Below, in pieces: positions 25,301-33,032 of a stretch of 64,000 bases of DNA. The translations under genes were made by a program, and so were the position numbers. The notes below the pieces were generated by a model. The model did not search any database. It saw nothing but the letters and a program-made list of their open reading frames with translations, and was not told where the DNA came from. Position 1 is the stretch's first letter; the number at the start of each line of letters is the position of its first letter. Source of the stretch: an uncultured Clostridia bacterium (GTDB taxonomy: Bacteria; Bacillota; Clostridia; UBA1212); contig CAMZBI010000007.1 of assembly GCA_947304585.1 (NCBI GenBank), forward strand, positions 1 to 64,000. The letters run 5' to 3'.

Positions 25301-26566
25301 TCAAATAGTAACCTTGAAAGTGGTCACGTCCGGATCGCCTGCAACGCTCTGGCAAACTATATCCCCGTTGTGCTCTTCAACAATGGATCTTGCAATTGAA
25401 AGTCCCAGGCCGTAGCTGCCGAAAGTGCCTTCCTTCGCCCTGCTCTCGTCGGCTCTGAAGAAACGGTCAAAAATCTTCTTGCGGTCTTCTTTCTTCACAA
25501 AGCTGCCCGTATTGCGGACTATGAGCACCGCAGTGCCAAGTCGATGGTAGAGTTTCACGTATATGCTTCCTCCCTCGTTCACATACTTGACCGCATTGTC
25601 AAAAAGTATACCCGTGAGCCTTCTTAGTTTCTCAGGGCTTCCGAGAACGGTGACGCCGTCGCTGACGTCAGACTCGATAAGAACGCCTTTTTCAAAAGCA
25701 AGGGCGTCAAAAGTCATGATCGTCTCATTGACAACGGAGGAAAGATCGGTGTCGGTAAAAGTCTTGGTGTCATCGTTGCGCTCAAGCCTTGATGCATCAA
25801 GAAGCTCGGTAATAAGACCCGCCATCCTGAGAGACTCATTCTTTATGCTGGAAAGCCATTTATTCTCTCCTGTTTCAGTCTCAAGGGCGTCTGCATTGGC
25901 GGTGATGACCGCAAGAGGAGTTTTAAGTTCATGACTTACGTCGCTAATGAACGTCGACTGGTTTTCAAGGGTCTCCTCCACAGGCTTAGTGAGCCAGTCG
26001 GCAACGATTCTGGCGATCCAGACACTTGCCAACAATCCTACCGCCAAAATTGCAAGCGAAACGGAAATAAGGACTCTGACCTTGCCAATGAAGGTGTCGT
26101 CGTCGCTGAAAAGAACCAGCGTGCCGGCGGAATAGGCCTTTTTCATGTAAAGGTTAAAACCATACACTCCTTTTGCCTCGTTGGACTCGGCTATGTTGAG
26201 GGCTGTCTGGGCAAGCCGGTTAACAGTCTCCGAAGGAACGTTGCCGTCGCTGAGGATAAAAGGGAACCTCAGACTGCCAATAAAAGATGTGTCAAAGTTC
26301 GCAACGAAAACCGCTACATTTGATCCGAAATCAAGATCCGCGGCAAGGTTTAAAACCGAATCCGGTTTTTCCGGCAGTGTATCAGGAATGATCTTTTGAA
26401 GGTCCTCATCCGAAACACATTCGAAAACATCAGTCATCTCGGCGTAGATCGAATTGGAGTTTTGACGGTAGAACGAGAAAACTATAAAAAAAACTATGAG
26501 CATGATCACAAGGGATGCGCCAAGAGTCAGTGTGACCGTCAGTCTCAGTTTTAGTCTGCTTACCAT
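25301..26566 (-). CDS. Sensor histidine kinase
   Basis: A 421-residue membrane kinase: first helix about residues 9-32, an extracytoplasmic sensor domain (35-165), second helix (166-186), a very short linker instead of a clear HAMP domain, then the dimerisation helix with SHELKTPLA (phospho-acceptor H212), an N box LFDNAVKY (N324) and a glycine box SYGLGLSI. It will be partnered with the response regulator encoded upstream on the same strand; the two genes are separated by 226 bases filled by repeat island F. AGGGGTTTAAAA before the ATG is the ribosome site. The sensed signal is unknown. A terminator and then a group IIC intron follow. Confidence 0.93.
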   Translation of the reverse strand: MVSRLKLRLTVTLTLGASLVIMLIVFFIVFSFYRQNSNSIYAEMTDVFECVSDEDLQKIIPDTLPEKPDSVLNLAADLDFGSNVAVFVANFDTSFIGSLRFPFILSDGNVPSETVNRLAQTALNIAESNEAKGVYGFNLYMKKAYSAGTLVLFSDDDTFIGKVRVLISVSLAILAVGLLASVWIARIVADWLTKPVEETLENQSTFISDVSHELKTPLAVITANADALETETGENKWLSSIKNESLRMAGLITELLDASRLERNDDTKTFTDTDLSSVVNETIMTFDALAFEKGVLIESDVSDGVTVLGSPEKLRRLTGILFDNAVKYVNEGGSIYVKLYHRLGTAVLIVRNTGSFVKKEDRKKIFDRFFRADESRAKEGTFGSYGLGLSIARSIVEEHNGDIVCQSVAGDPDVTTFKVTI

Positions 26567-26582
26567 TTTTAAACCCCTAATA

Positions 26583-26795
26583 AGTTAATAGATAATATTG
26601 ATCAGTGAAGAGTGTGCGGTGCGGCTGACGCCGCAAGTGATGCAACGCAGACGCTGCAGTGATCAGTGAACAGTGAAGAGTTGCGGTGCTGATCCGCCGC
26701 AGACAGTGATAAGGGATCAGCTACGCACAACTATTCAACCTTAACTGTTCACTTGATGCGGCAGCGTTGCGGCGCATTAAGCCGCTGCCGCATCA
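26583..26795. repeat. Intergenic mosaic repeat island F, with a 12-bp inverted repeat at the regulator stop
   Basis: Between response regulator and kinase: GATCAGTGAAGAGTGTGCGG, GCGGCTGACGCCGCAAGTGATGC, GTGATCAGTGAACAGTGAAGAGTTGCGG. GATGCGGCAGCG (26755-26766) pairs perfectly with 26783-26794 across a 16-base loop, and the second arm overlaps the TGA of the regulator gene. The word CACTTGCGGCGTCAGCCGC of island G occurs here in inverse orientation. Confidence 0.8.
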
Positions 26796-27494
26796 CTTGT
26801 CCTCCGGCTCATCTGTCAGCTTGTAGCCCCGGCTTCTCATTGCCTTGATCAGCATCTTGCTTCCCAGAAATTTGAGTTTCTTTCTCAGGAATGATATATA
26901 TACCTCGACGCTGTTGTATTCTGCATCGGACAGGAATCCCCATACCTTTTTGATAAAGTCTTCCTTGGAGATCACTTCGCCCTTTTTCATCATCAGATAT
27001 TCCATCATCTGGTATTCCTTGGCGGAAAGCTGGATCTCTTTTTGAGTCCCTTTTTCAGGGTCTTCGCAAGAAAGAATGCAGGTCTTCGTGTTGAGGACAA
27101 GGTCTCCGTATTCAAGCACATAACTTTCGATCTCGCCCTTTCTTCTTGAGACAGCCTTGATCCTTATTAGAAGTTCGGTGGCCTGGAAGGGTTTGGTGAT
27201 GTAGTCATCAGCGCCAAGTTCAAATCCTGTGACCTTGTCCTTCATCGTGGATTTTGCTGTAAGAAGGATAACGGGTGTGTAGTTTTTCTCGTTCCTGATG
27301 GTTTGAAGGACCTTGAAGCCGCTCATTTTGGGAAGCATGACGTCAAGAACGATCACGTCGTAGATCCCGCTCTGGGCAGCATAAAGCCCGTTTTCGCCGT
27401 CGTACTGAGCATCGACGCTGATATGATTCTTCTGAAGTATTTTAACAAGCGCATCCGACAGCGACTTTTCGTCTTCAACAAGCAGTATTCTCAT
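26793..27494 (-). CDS. OmpR-family response regulator
   Basis: A 233-residue regulator: receiver domain (1-120) with the acidic pocket ED at 7-8, phospho-acceptor D51 in VLDVMLPKMSG, and the switch residues T/K in LLTAKST; then a winged-helix DNA-binding domain (about 130-228) with VISKEDFIKKVWG and VEVYISFLRKKL, typical of OmpR/PhoB. It should be phosphorylated by the kinase encoded downstream. It follows the J-like membrane-protein gene by 44 bases on the same strand and may be transcribed with it. The hairpin at its stop codon could reduce transcription of the kinase gene relative to the regulator. Confidence 0.95.
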   Translation of the reverse strand: MRILLVEDEKSLSDALVKILQKNHISVDAQYDGENGLYAAQSGIYDVIVLDVMLPKMSGFKVLQTIRNEKNYTPVILLTAKSTMKDKVTGFELGADDYITKPFQATELLIRIKAVSRRKGEIESYVLEYGDLVLNTKTCILSCEDPEKGTQKEIQLSAKEYQMMEYLMMKKGEVISKEDFIKKVWGFLSDAEYNSVEVYISFLRKKLKFLGSKMLIKAMRSRGYKLTDEPEDK

Positions 27495-27538
27495 TTTTCC
27501 TCCCTGGGTTTATTATAGATGATTATATTATTGGCGGT

Positions 27539-28507
27539 TTATTTGCCGTAATTCAAAAGTTCATCAAGAAATTCCGCAGACTTCTCAACGTTGTTGCTCC
27601 GTCTGGCAATGCAGAATATCATTGTCTTTTCCTGGCCTTTTTCGCTGTTGTAGAGCCAAACAAGGCCGGTGTCCTCGAAAAACTTCGTCGATGAGACGTC
27701 TATGCCGTAGATTCCCTGGGGAACAACGATCATGCCCTCGTCATCAAGGAAAGAGTCATATTCGTATATCTCGAGCAGATAGGAGTCGCTGTGGGTCTCG
27801 CAGTACTTCTGATAAATCTCGTCAAGAGCCATGAAGGCGTACTGTCTTACGTAAACCTCGTAGGATTCCTTGTCAATGAGGACAACGTCCAGCTGCCCAT
27901 CCGCCATGAGCTGGCCAAGGAAAGACTCCGCTGCGGCTCTTGCCTGTGCGTCAAGCATGTTAGTCTCGGTGGTGACGGTGAAAAACGTGATCTGGGCGTT
28001 ATCAAAAACTTCAGACTTCTCGTCAAGCTGTTTTGTCAGATTCACGTCAAGAGACTGCATATATGCGCCTACGAATTTAAGCTTCATATCCGTTTTGTCT
28101 CTGTTGACGTTTTGCACGATAAAGACCACAGCAAGAAGAATGATGACGGCTCCAAGCATCACCACAAGCCGGTACTGTTCAAACCAGGTGGCGAACTTGC
28201 CGAACCTTTTTCTGATCTTGAAGGGGATCGGAGACGTTGGATTGTCATCTGCAAAATCATGGGTGAAGCCGAATACGGTATCGTAGGCCGCGGTGATCTT
28301 TCTATAGTAGGCAAGGTCCTCATAAGTCGATCCGTACTCATCGACTTTCTTTTTGTATTGGCGAAGGAGCGCGCCGTAGCGAAACTTCACTGCTTCATCG
28401 TCTGCGTCTTCAGGAAGACCAAGTATGCGCATGCACTCCGCCCTGCTAAGATTTTGGAGCTCTTCGTCGTTGTTATTGCCAATGTTGTTCGTGTCTGAGT
28501 CAGCCAT
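27539..28507 (-). CDS. Membrane protein with a degenerate J domain
   Basis: An unrecognised protein of 322 residues. Residues about 20-80 resemble a J domain (CMRILGLPEDADDEAVKFRYG and a last helix ending ITAAYDTVFG), but the loop that should hold HPD reads QYKKKVDEYG, so it cannot stimulate DnaK in the standard way. A single membrane helix lies near residues 112-132, followed by about 190 extracytoplasmic residues with several Tyr/Asp-rich segments. ATG at 28507 has GGTGA five bases before it; a GTG nine bases earlier has no ribosome site. It precedes the two-component genes by 44 bases, so it may be a sensor accessory, but this is only inferred from position. Confidence 0.55.
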   Translation of the reverse strand: MADSDTNNIGNNNDEELQNLSRAECMRILGLPEDADDEAVKFRYGALLRQYKKKVDEYGSTYEDLAYYRKITAAYDTVFGFTHDFADDNPTSPIPFKIRKRFGKFATWFEQYRLVVMLGAVIILLAVVFIVQNVNRDKTDMKLKFVGAYMQSLDVNLTKQLDEKSEVFDNAQITFFTVTTETNMLDAQARAAAESFLGQLMADGQLDVVLIDKESYEVYVRQYAFMALDEIYQKYCETHSDSYLLEIYEYDSFLDDEGMIVVPQGIYGIDVSSTKFFEDTGLVWLYNSEKGQEKTMIFCIARRSNNVEKSAEFLDELLNYGK

Positions 28508-28595
28508 CTGCTTCACCGGTAGTTCGAAATTTTAAATTGTTTTAAGCAAAAACTTAAAGAATACTTTAATTTCACCTTAAAACGTCTCCAAGGGA

Positions 28596-28624
28596 ATTAT
28601 ATCACAACTTCCGTCACTTTACAA
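28596..28624 (-). promoter_or_regulatory. Promoter of the J-like/two-component operon
   Basis: TTGTAA and TATAAT with a 17-bp spacer on the minus strand, about 85 bases before the ATG at 28507. The rest of the 328-base gap to ydbC is AT-rich and shows only this promoter and the divergent one at 28750. Confidence 0.65.
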
Positions 28625-28749
28625 CATCCCCTCGTGTAAAGGTTTTTTCAATAAAAGAATCCAACTTAGGCTGTGCCGGCAGATTAATCTTATTTTAACG
28701 GAAAAACAGCGTAATTTTGTAAGATTTGCAAAATTTGCAAAAATAGTAA

Positions 28750-28776
28750 TTGACAAAGAATACTTATTTATATAAT
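28750..28776 (+). promoter_or_regulatory. Promoter of the ydbC-like gene
   Basis: TTGACA followed after 15 bp by TATAAT within a run of TA steps (TATATAATATAAA); an overlapping -10 with 17-bp spacing (TAATAT) is also possible. Confidence 0.6.
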
Positions 28777-28835
28777 ATAAATAAAGCGGAGCGGCTGATC
28801 CTCAGACCCTCGGCAATAAACCACGGAGGATAGTT

Positions 28836-29066
28836 ATGCCTGATATATCTTATGAAATAGTTGAAACCCTTGCAGTATTTACAGACAGCGACCAGAGAGG
28901 CGGCTGGGCCAAAGAGCTTAATCTTATCTCCTGGAACGGAAATCCTGCAAAGTACGATATCAGATCCTGGAACGAGGACCACTCCCGCATGGGAAAAGGA
29001 ATCACTCTTTCCGAAGACGAAATGAAGCAGCTTAAAAAAGCTCTTGACGGAATCTTTAAGGACTGA
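28836..29066 (+). CDS. YdbC/PC4-like single-stranded DNA-binding protein
   Basis: A 76-residue protein matching the YdbC family, a bacterial relative of the eukaryotic transcription coactivator PC4. The family has a four-stranded sheet and a C-terminal helix and binds single-stranded DNA as a dimer. Here the strands run EIVETLAVF, KELNLISWNG, AKYDIRSWN and the helix SEDEMKQLKKALDGIF closes the fold. The motif WAKELNLISWN followed by KYDIRxW is characteristic. Strong GGAGG ribosome site, own promoter and own terminator, so it is a monocistronic plus-strand gene. The cellular role in bacteria is not established; involvement in transcription or DNA repair is suggested from PC4. Confidence 0.85.
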   Translation: MPDISYEIVETLAVFTDSDQRGGWAKELNLISWNGNPAKYDIRSWNEDHSRMGKGITLSEDEMKQLKKALDGIFKD

Positions 29067-29094
29067 TTTCAAGCTTAAACAGATTTATATGAAG

Positions 29095-29127
29095 ACCGGC
29101 GTTCTGTAACAGAATTGCCGGTTTTTC
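29095..29127 (+). terminator. Rho-independent terminator of the ydbC-like gene
   Basis: ACCGGC ... GCCGGT stem with an inner TTCTG/CAGAA helix and a following run of five T, starting 28 bases after the stop codon. Confidence 0.87.
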
Positions 29128-29164
29128 ATTTATGTTTACTTCATCATGGCCCTGATTATTCAAC

Positions 29165-29198
29165 AAAAAAACCGCAGATCATTCAAAATCCGCGGTTT
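29165..29198 (-). terminator. Rho-independent terminator of tRNA-Leu
   Basis: Minus-strand stem AAACCGCGGAT / ATCTGCGGTTT (one mismatch, 8-base loop) followed by a run of T, seven bases past the tRNA 3' end. Confidence 0.85.
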
Positions 29199-29204
29199 CT
29201 TTAT

Positions 29205-29289
29205 TGGTGCGATCGACGAGACTTGAACTCGTATGGGTGTTCCCACACGCCCCTCAAACGTGCGCGTCTGCCAGTTCCGCCACGATCGC
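29205..29289 (-). tRNA. tRNA-Leu (GAG)
   Basis: A class II tRNA of 85 nt with acceptor GCGATCG/CGATCGC, discriminator A and encoded CCA, D-loop with AACTGGCAGAC, anticodon loop TTGAGGG (GAG), a long variable arm and T-loop GTTCAAGTC. It has its own consensus promoter and terminator. Confidence 0.95.
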
Positions 29290-29315
29290 AAAGTGCCTTT
29301 TCGAACGGCTTCGCA

Positions 29316-29344
29316 ATTATAAAGCATAAAAAAAGGTCTGTCAA
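29316..29344 (-). promoter_or_regulatory. Consensus promoter of tRNA-Leu
   Basis: TTGACA-N17-TATAAT, a perfect sigma-A consensus on the minus strand. The 16 bases AAAAAAGTGCTTGACA match the tRNA-Thr/Tyr promoter exactly. Confidence 0.93.
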
Positions 29345-29354
29345 GCACTTTTTT

Positions 29355-29700
29355 AGTGAATGGTGAGCCGTTTTTAGTGAATAGTGAGCAGTTTTTAGTG
29401 AATAGTTGAGGTAATAAGATTGCGCGTTGCGCCGGAAACTATTTACCTGCGATGCGCTGCATTACATTTCTCGCGAAGCGAGGTTTAAGCAATTGCGCCA
29501 ACTATTTTCTAATCACTAATCACTGCGCGTCAGCGCACCACTTGCGGCGTCAGCCGCTTCAGCAATTGCGGCGAAGCCGCACAACAACTGATCACTATAA
29601 ACTATTCACTTCGCATCAGCACACCACAACTCTTCACTGTAGCGCCTGCGCTGCGTCACTGCGCGTCAGCGCACCACTTGCGGCGTCAGCCGCACCTCCG
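29355..29700. repeat. Intergenic mosaic repeat island G
   Basis: The 340 bases between the tRNA-Leu promoter and the U32 gene hold the richest island: GTGAATGGTGAGC, three spaced GAGCAGTTTTTAGTGAATAG-like words, CTAATCACTAATCACTG, and a perfect 38-bp direct repeat (29520-29557 and 29656-29693) containing CGCGTCAGCGC and GCGGCGTCAGCCGC. The second copy overlaps the stop codon of the U32 gene. No gene is present. Confidence 0.8.
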
Positions 29701-30954
29701 CCGCATCATGCTGCCTTCCGGAATAAAACAGTCAGTTCTGAAGGAGACTTTCATCATGGGCACATTGGCGACGGTAAGGAGACCGCCCTTTTCGTCACGC
29801 AGTTCTGAAAGAGTCAGAACAACCGGCGACGGGCTGTCAGGCGTTATGATCTCAACGGTCTCACCTGCCTTGAAAGCGCCTTTTAGGATAACACAGGTTT
29901 CGAAACCGCCGTCAGGAGAAGACTTGGATGAGTCGACGTAGCCGAGATAGTCGGTGTTGCGACTGTATGAAGAGGAGGAATAGATCTGCTCGCCCTTCCC
30001 GCCGAAATAAAAACCGGTGGTGTAATCCCGGTGACTGCAGCTCATGATCTCTTCTATCAGCGCCTGACGGAATTTTGGGTCGTTGTATTGGTCAATATTG
30101 GCTTCATAAGCGTCCAAAGCGATTCTGTAGGCTCTTACGGTGGTTGCCGTGTAGAATTCACTTTTCATTCTGCCCTCGATTTTAAGGCTGCCTACGCCGC
30201 TCTCGCAGAGCTCCGGGATGTGTTCTATCATGCAGAGGTCCTTGGAGTTGAAGAGAAAGGTTCCCCGGTCTGTTTCGGCAACAGGGAAATACTCACCGGG
30301 TCTTTTCTCCTCCACAACTGCGTAGTTCCAGCGGCAGGGCTGGGCGCAGTCACCCCGGTTTGAGGATCTGCCGGCAAGGTAATCCGAGAGCATGCAGCGG
30401 CCGGAAAAAGCCATGCACATGGCACCGTGGACAAAAGCCTCAAGATAGGGCTCATCCCAGTTTGAAAGCTCGGGATGTCTTGCATGAAGATTAAAGTTTA
30501 TATTATTAATATCCTCAAGAGACAGTTCCCGGGCGAGATTTACTCTTGTGGCACCGTTTGAGATAAAAAAGTCTATCGTCTCAGTATTCAGATTGTTCGC
30601 CTGAGTGCTGACGTGGACCGGAAGATCCGGGAAGTTCTTTCGGAGAAGCAGGAACGCACCTAAATCGGCAACTATGACCCCGTGGACACCGGCTTCAGCC
30701 AGGAATCCGGCATATTTCATCATCCCGTCAAGATCATCGTCTCTTGCGATTATGTTCATGGTCACGTAGACCTTTTTGCCGAGAGAATTGGCAAGGGAAA
30801 CAGCTTCTTTGATCTCTGTGTCGGAGAAATTGCCGGCATTGGCTCTTAAGCCGAAAGCGTCCCCGCCAAGGTAAGCCGCATCAGCGCCAAAGCGGAAAGC
30901 GGTCCTAAGTTTTTCAAAATTGCCCGCAGGGGCCAGGAGTTCTATCTTTTTCAT
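29686..30954 (-). CDS. U32 family peptidase-like protein, probable tRNA U34 hydroxylation factor
   Basis: A 422-residue U32-family protein. LAPAGNFEKL near the start and the signature ExFVHGAMCMAFSGRCMLS (about 172-190) identify the family; C180, C187, C203 and C207 are placed to bind a metal or Fe-S cluster. In Bacillus subtilis the paired U32 proteins TrhP1/TrhP2 are needed to hydroxylate wobble U34 of tRNA, and TrmR methylates the product. The same neighbours (mltG-trmR) occur here with eight bases between this gene and trmR, which supports that role over proteolysis. Only one U32 gene is present, where B. subtilis has two. Its stop codon and last residues lie inside repeat island G. Confidence 0.8.
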   Translation of the reverse strand: MKKIELLAPAGNFEKLRTAFRFGADAAYLGGDAFGLRANAGNFSDTEIKEAVSLANSLGKKVYVTMNIIARDDDLDGMMKYAGFLAEAGVHGVIVADLGAFLLLRKNFPDLPVHVSTQANNLNTETIDFFISNGATRVNLARELSLEDINNINFNLHARHPELSNWDEPYLEAFVHGAMCMAFSGRCMLSDYLAGRSSNRGDCAQPCRWNYAVVEEKRPGEYFPVAETDRGTFLFNSKDLCMIEHIPELCESGVGSLKIEGRMKSEFYTATTVRAYRIALDAYEANIDQYNDPKFRQALIEEIMSCSHRDYTTGFYFGGKGEQIYSSSSYSRNTDYLGYVDSSKSSPDGGFETCVILKGAFKAGETVEIITPDSPSPVVLTLSELRDEKGGLLTVANVPMMKVSFRTDCFIPEGSMMRRRCG

Positions 30955-30962
30955 GTCAACCT

Positions 30963-31619
30963 TTATTTCTTAACTGCCACAAGCATTCCGTCGTCCATTT
31001 TGTCGACGAAAGCTGCGAAATCATTGTCGTCTGAAACAGTCTGTAAAAAATCACGGAGTGAATTCACGATGGTCCTGTGCTTGTGAGGAACGGTCTCGCC
31101 CTGAGCCCCTTCAAGTTTGCCGTGGTAGCAAACGTCGTCTGCCAAAAGCAGCCCGCCCTGTCTCAACAGCCTTTTAACGTCCGGGAACATCTCCTTGTAA
31201 CTGGATTTGGAACAGTCGAGAAACACCAGATCGTAGGGGCCTTCCAGGCAGGAGAAAACTTCTTCGGCGTCCCCGTTAATAATCCTAATATTTCCGGAAA
31301 ATCCGGCTTTTTCAATGTTTTCTGCGGCAATAAGAGCGTTTTCCTGGTCAACTTCCACAGTATCGATGCGGAAATCGTTGCCAAAGACCTCATTTAGAGT
31401 CTCTGCTGCAAGAATTGACGAATACCCGTAGAGGGTGCCCGCTTCAAGTATCCGCCGGGGTTTGACCGTAAACAGCAGAGTCCTGTAAAGGGCCGCGTGA
31501 TCATTTCTAAGGGACGGAATATACACACCGTCGTTTTCCCTTCGAAGAGCGGACGAAAAGCCGGATTCTGTCTGAAGCCCGTTGAAATCGTTTAAGATAT
31601 TGGCGTAGGAATCTGTCAT
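30963..31619 (-). CDS. trmR: O-methyltransferase, probable tRNA 5-hydroxyuridine methyltransferase
   Basis: A 218-residue SAM-dependent methyltransferase of the catechol-O-methyltransferase type: motif I ILEAGTLYGYSS (about 72-83), an acidic SAM-ribose residue in VEVDQENAL, the metal-binding VFLDCSKSSYK and LLADDVCYHG. B. subtilis TrmR (YrrM) belongs here and methylates 5-hydroxyuridine at tRNA position 34 to 5-methoxyuridine, improving wobble decoding. The position between mltG and the U32 gene, with gaps of six and eight bases, reproduces that locus, so the assignment rests on family plus synteny. A catechol-type small-molecule methyltransferase is the alternative. Confidence 0.78.
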   Translation of the reverse strand: MTDSYANILNDFNGLQTESGFSSALRRENDGVYIPSLRNDHAALYRTLLFTVKPRRILEAGTLYGYSSILAAETLNEVFGNDFRIDTVEVDQENALIAAENIEKAGFSGNIRIINGDAEEVFSCLEGPYDLVFLDCSKSSYKEMFPDVKRLLRQGGLLLADDVCYHGKLEGAQGETVPHKHRTIVNSLRDFLQTVSDDNDFAAFVDKMDDGMLVAVKK

Positions 31620-31625
31620 TTCGGA

Positions 31626-33011
31626 TCACTCTTCAGGTGTCTGGGAAGCGATGGCGGCCTTGTGTTCTTCAAGAGTCCTGGAGAAAATGTGGGAACCGGA
31701 ACCGTCGCTCTTAAGAACGTAGAAGTAATAGTCGTGGCTGTCCATAGTGATGACTGCAATTATCGAGGCAGCGCTGGGGTTGCAGATGGGACCGGGAGTC
31801 AGTCCCGGATACATGTATGTGTTGTAGATATCGTCGATCTTTCTCTGCTCGGGACCCACCTTCTGGCCGTTGTCCCCGTTGCGCTTCATGGAATAAAGAA
31901 CTGTGGCGTCCGACTGCATGTAGCCGAAATCCTTGGTGTTGTTGAGGCGGTTGTAGTAGACGCCGGCGATGGTTTCCCGCTCGCTGTCGAGGAAGGCCTC
32001 CTTCTCGACAATGGCAGCAAGATTGACAACCTGATCGACGGTAAGGCCCAGTTTTTCCGCCCTTGCGAAATAATCTGTCTTAAATATCTCATTAAAACGG
32101 TTGAGCAGCTTGTAAATGACGGTTTCAGGAGAGGAGTCGATCTCAAATTCATATGTATCCGGGAAAAGATACCCGTCAAGGATGTAATCCCTTTCACCCT
32201 TGTCAGAGGGCAAGAATCCATAGCTGGAAACGTCCACCGTATTTACCGCTTTTAGGAACTCGGAGGCTTTGCAAACGTTGTGGGCTTCAAGCCGCTCGGC
32301 GATCTGGGCGGTGGTGAAACCCTCCGGGAACGTGACCTTTGTAATCAATGGGTCGGAGCTCAGGATAGTCATGATCTCATCGTAAGTCAGCCCCTGGGAC
32401 AGGTAGTGGACGCCGGACTTGTAAAGCGAATCGTAGCCGTTAAATTTGGAGAGAACTCTGAACATAAAACTGTTCTTTATAAGCCCCATTTCCTCGAGTT
32501 TATCAACGATATCGTTGGTGCTGGCGCCCTTCTCGATTTTAAACTTCACGGTGGTGGCCGGGTCAAGTTCTATCTCGTCGAGATAGATAGGGCTCTCTGT
32601 TCTGTCCACAAGATAGGTGTACGACAAAAAGGCTGAGAATATCGCCAATGCAATGAACAGTATAACAAATATGGTGATTATTGCAGCCCTTCCGTGGGTG
32701 GAAAAACGGCTGTCTCTCTTTTCTTTCCAGCTCTTGTTCTTTTCCCTGGCGAAGCGCTGGGCGGACTGTTGTTTGGTCCTTGTTTTGACCTTGACGGTCC
32801 TGACTCTTTGGGGAGAGGCATTGCCCTGTGTACCGGAGGCGTTTCCCGAAGAATTGGCGGCAGTTTGATCGTTTTCCCGATCTTTTTCGACATCAGAAGA
32901 CACGACGGGACGGGTGTACGTGACATCACGTTCCCTCTCGCGCATCTTTTTTCCGTATTTCCGAATGCCGGATAACTTTTCTCCGCTGTCGCCGGTGTTT
33001 TTATCTTCCAA
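31626..33011 (-). CDS. mltG: Endolytic murein transglycosylase
   Basis: MltG cleaves nascent peptidoglycan strands in the membrane and limits their length. The 461-residue protein has a basic, disordered cytoplasmic N-terminus (1-105), one membrane helix (about 109-134), a LysM-like subdomain and the YceG catalytic domain with the active-site glutamate in AAIVEKEAF, followed by YYNRL and a conserved C-terminal GLTPGPICNPS motif and DYYFYV. Length and order fit the Gram-positive form, which has a longer N-terminus than in Escherichia coli. It follows typA by 21 bases and precedes trmR. Confidence 0.95.
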   Translation of the reverse strand: MEDKNTGDSGEKLSGIRKYGKKMRERERDVTYTRPVVSSDVEKDRENDQTAANSSGNASGTQGNASPQRVRTVKVKTRTKQQSAQRFAREKNKSWKEKRDSRFSTHGRAAIITIFVILFIALAIFSAFLSYTYLVDRTESPIYLDEIELDPATTVKFKIEKGASTNDIVDKLEEMGLIKNSFMFRVLSKFNGYDSLYKSGVHYLSQGLTYDEIMTILSSDPLITKVTFPEGFTTAQIAERLEAHNVCKASEFLKAVNTVDVSSYGFLPSDKGERDYILDGYLFPDTYEFEIDSSPETVIYKLLNRFNEIFKTDYFARAEKLGLTVDQVVNLAAIVEKEAFLDSERETIAGVYYNRLNNTKDFGYMQSDATVLYSMKRNGDNGQKVGPEQRKIDDIYNTYMYPGLTPGPICNPSAASIIAVITMDSHDYYFYVLKSDGSGSHIFSRTLEEHKAAIASQTPEE

Positions 33012-33032
33012 AACTTTCCTCCAAAGAAAGAA

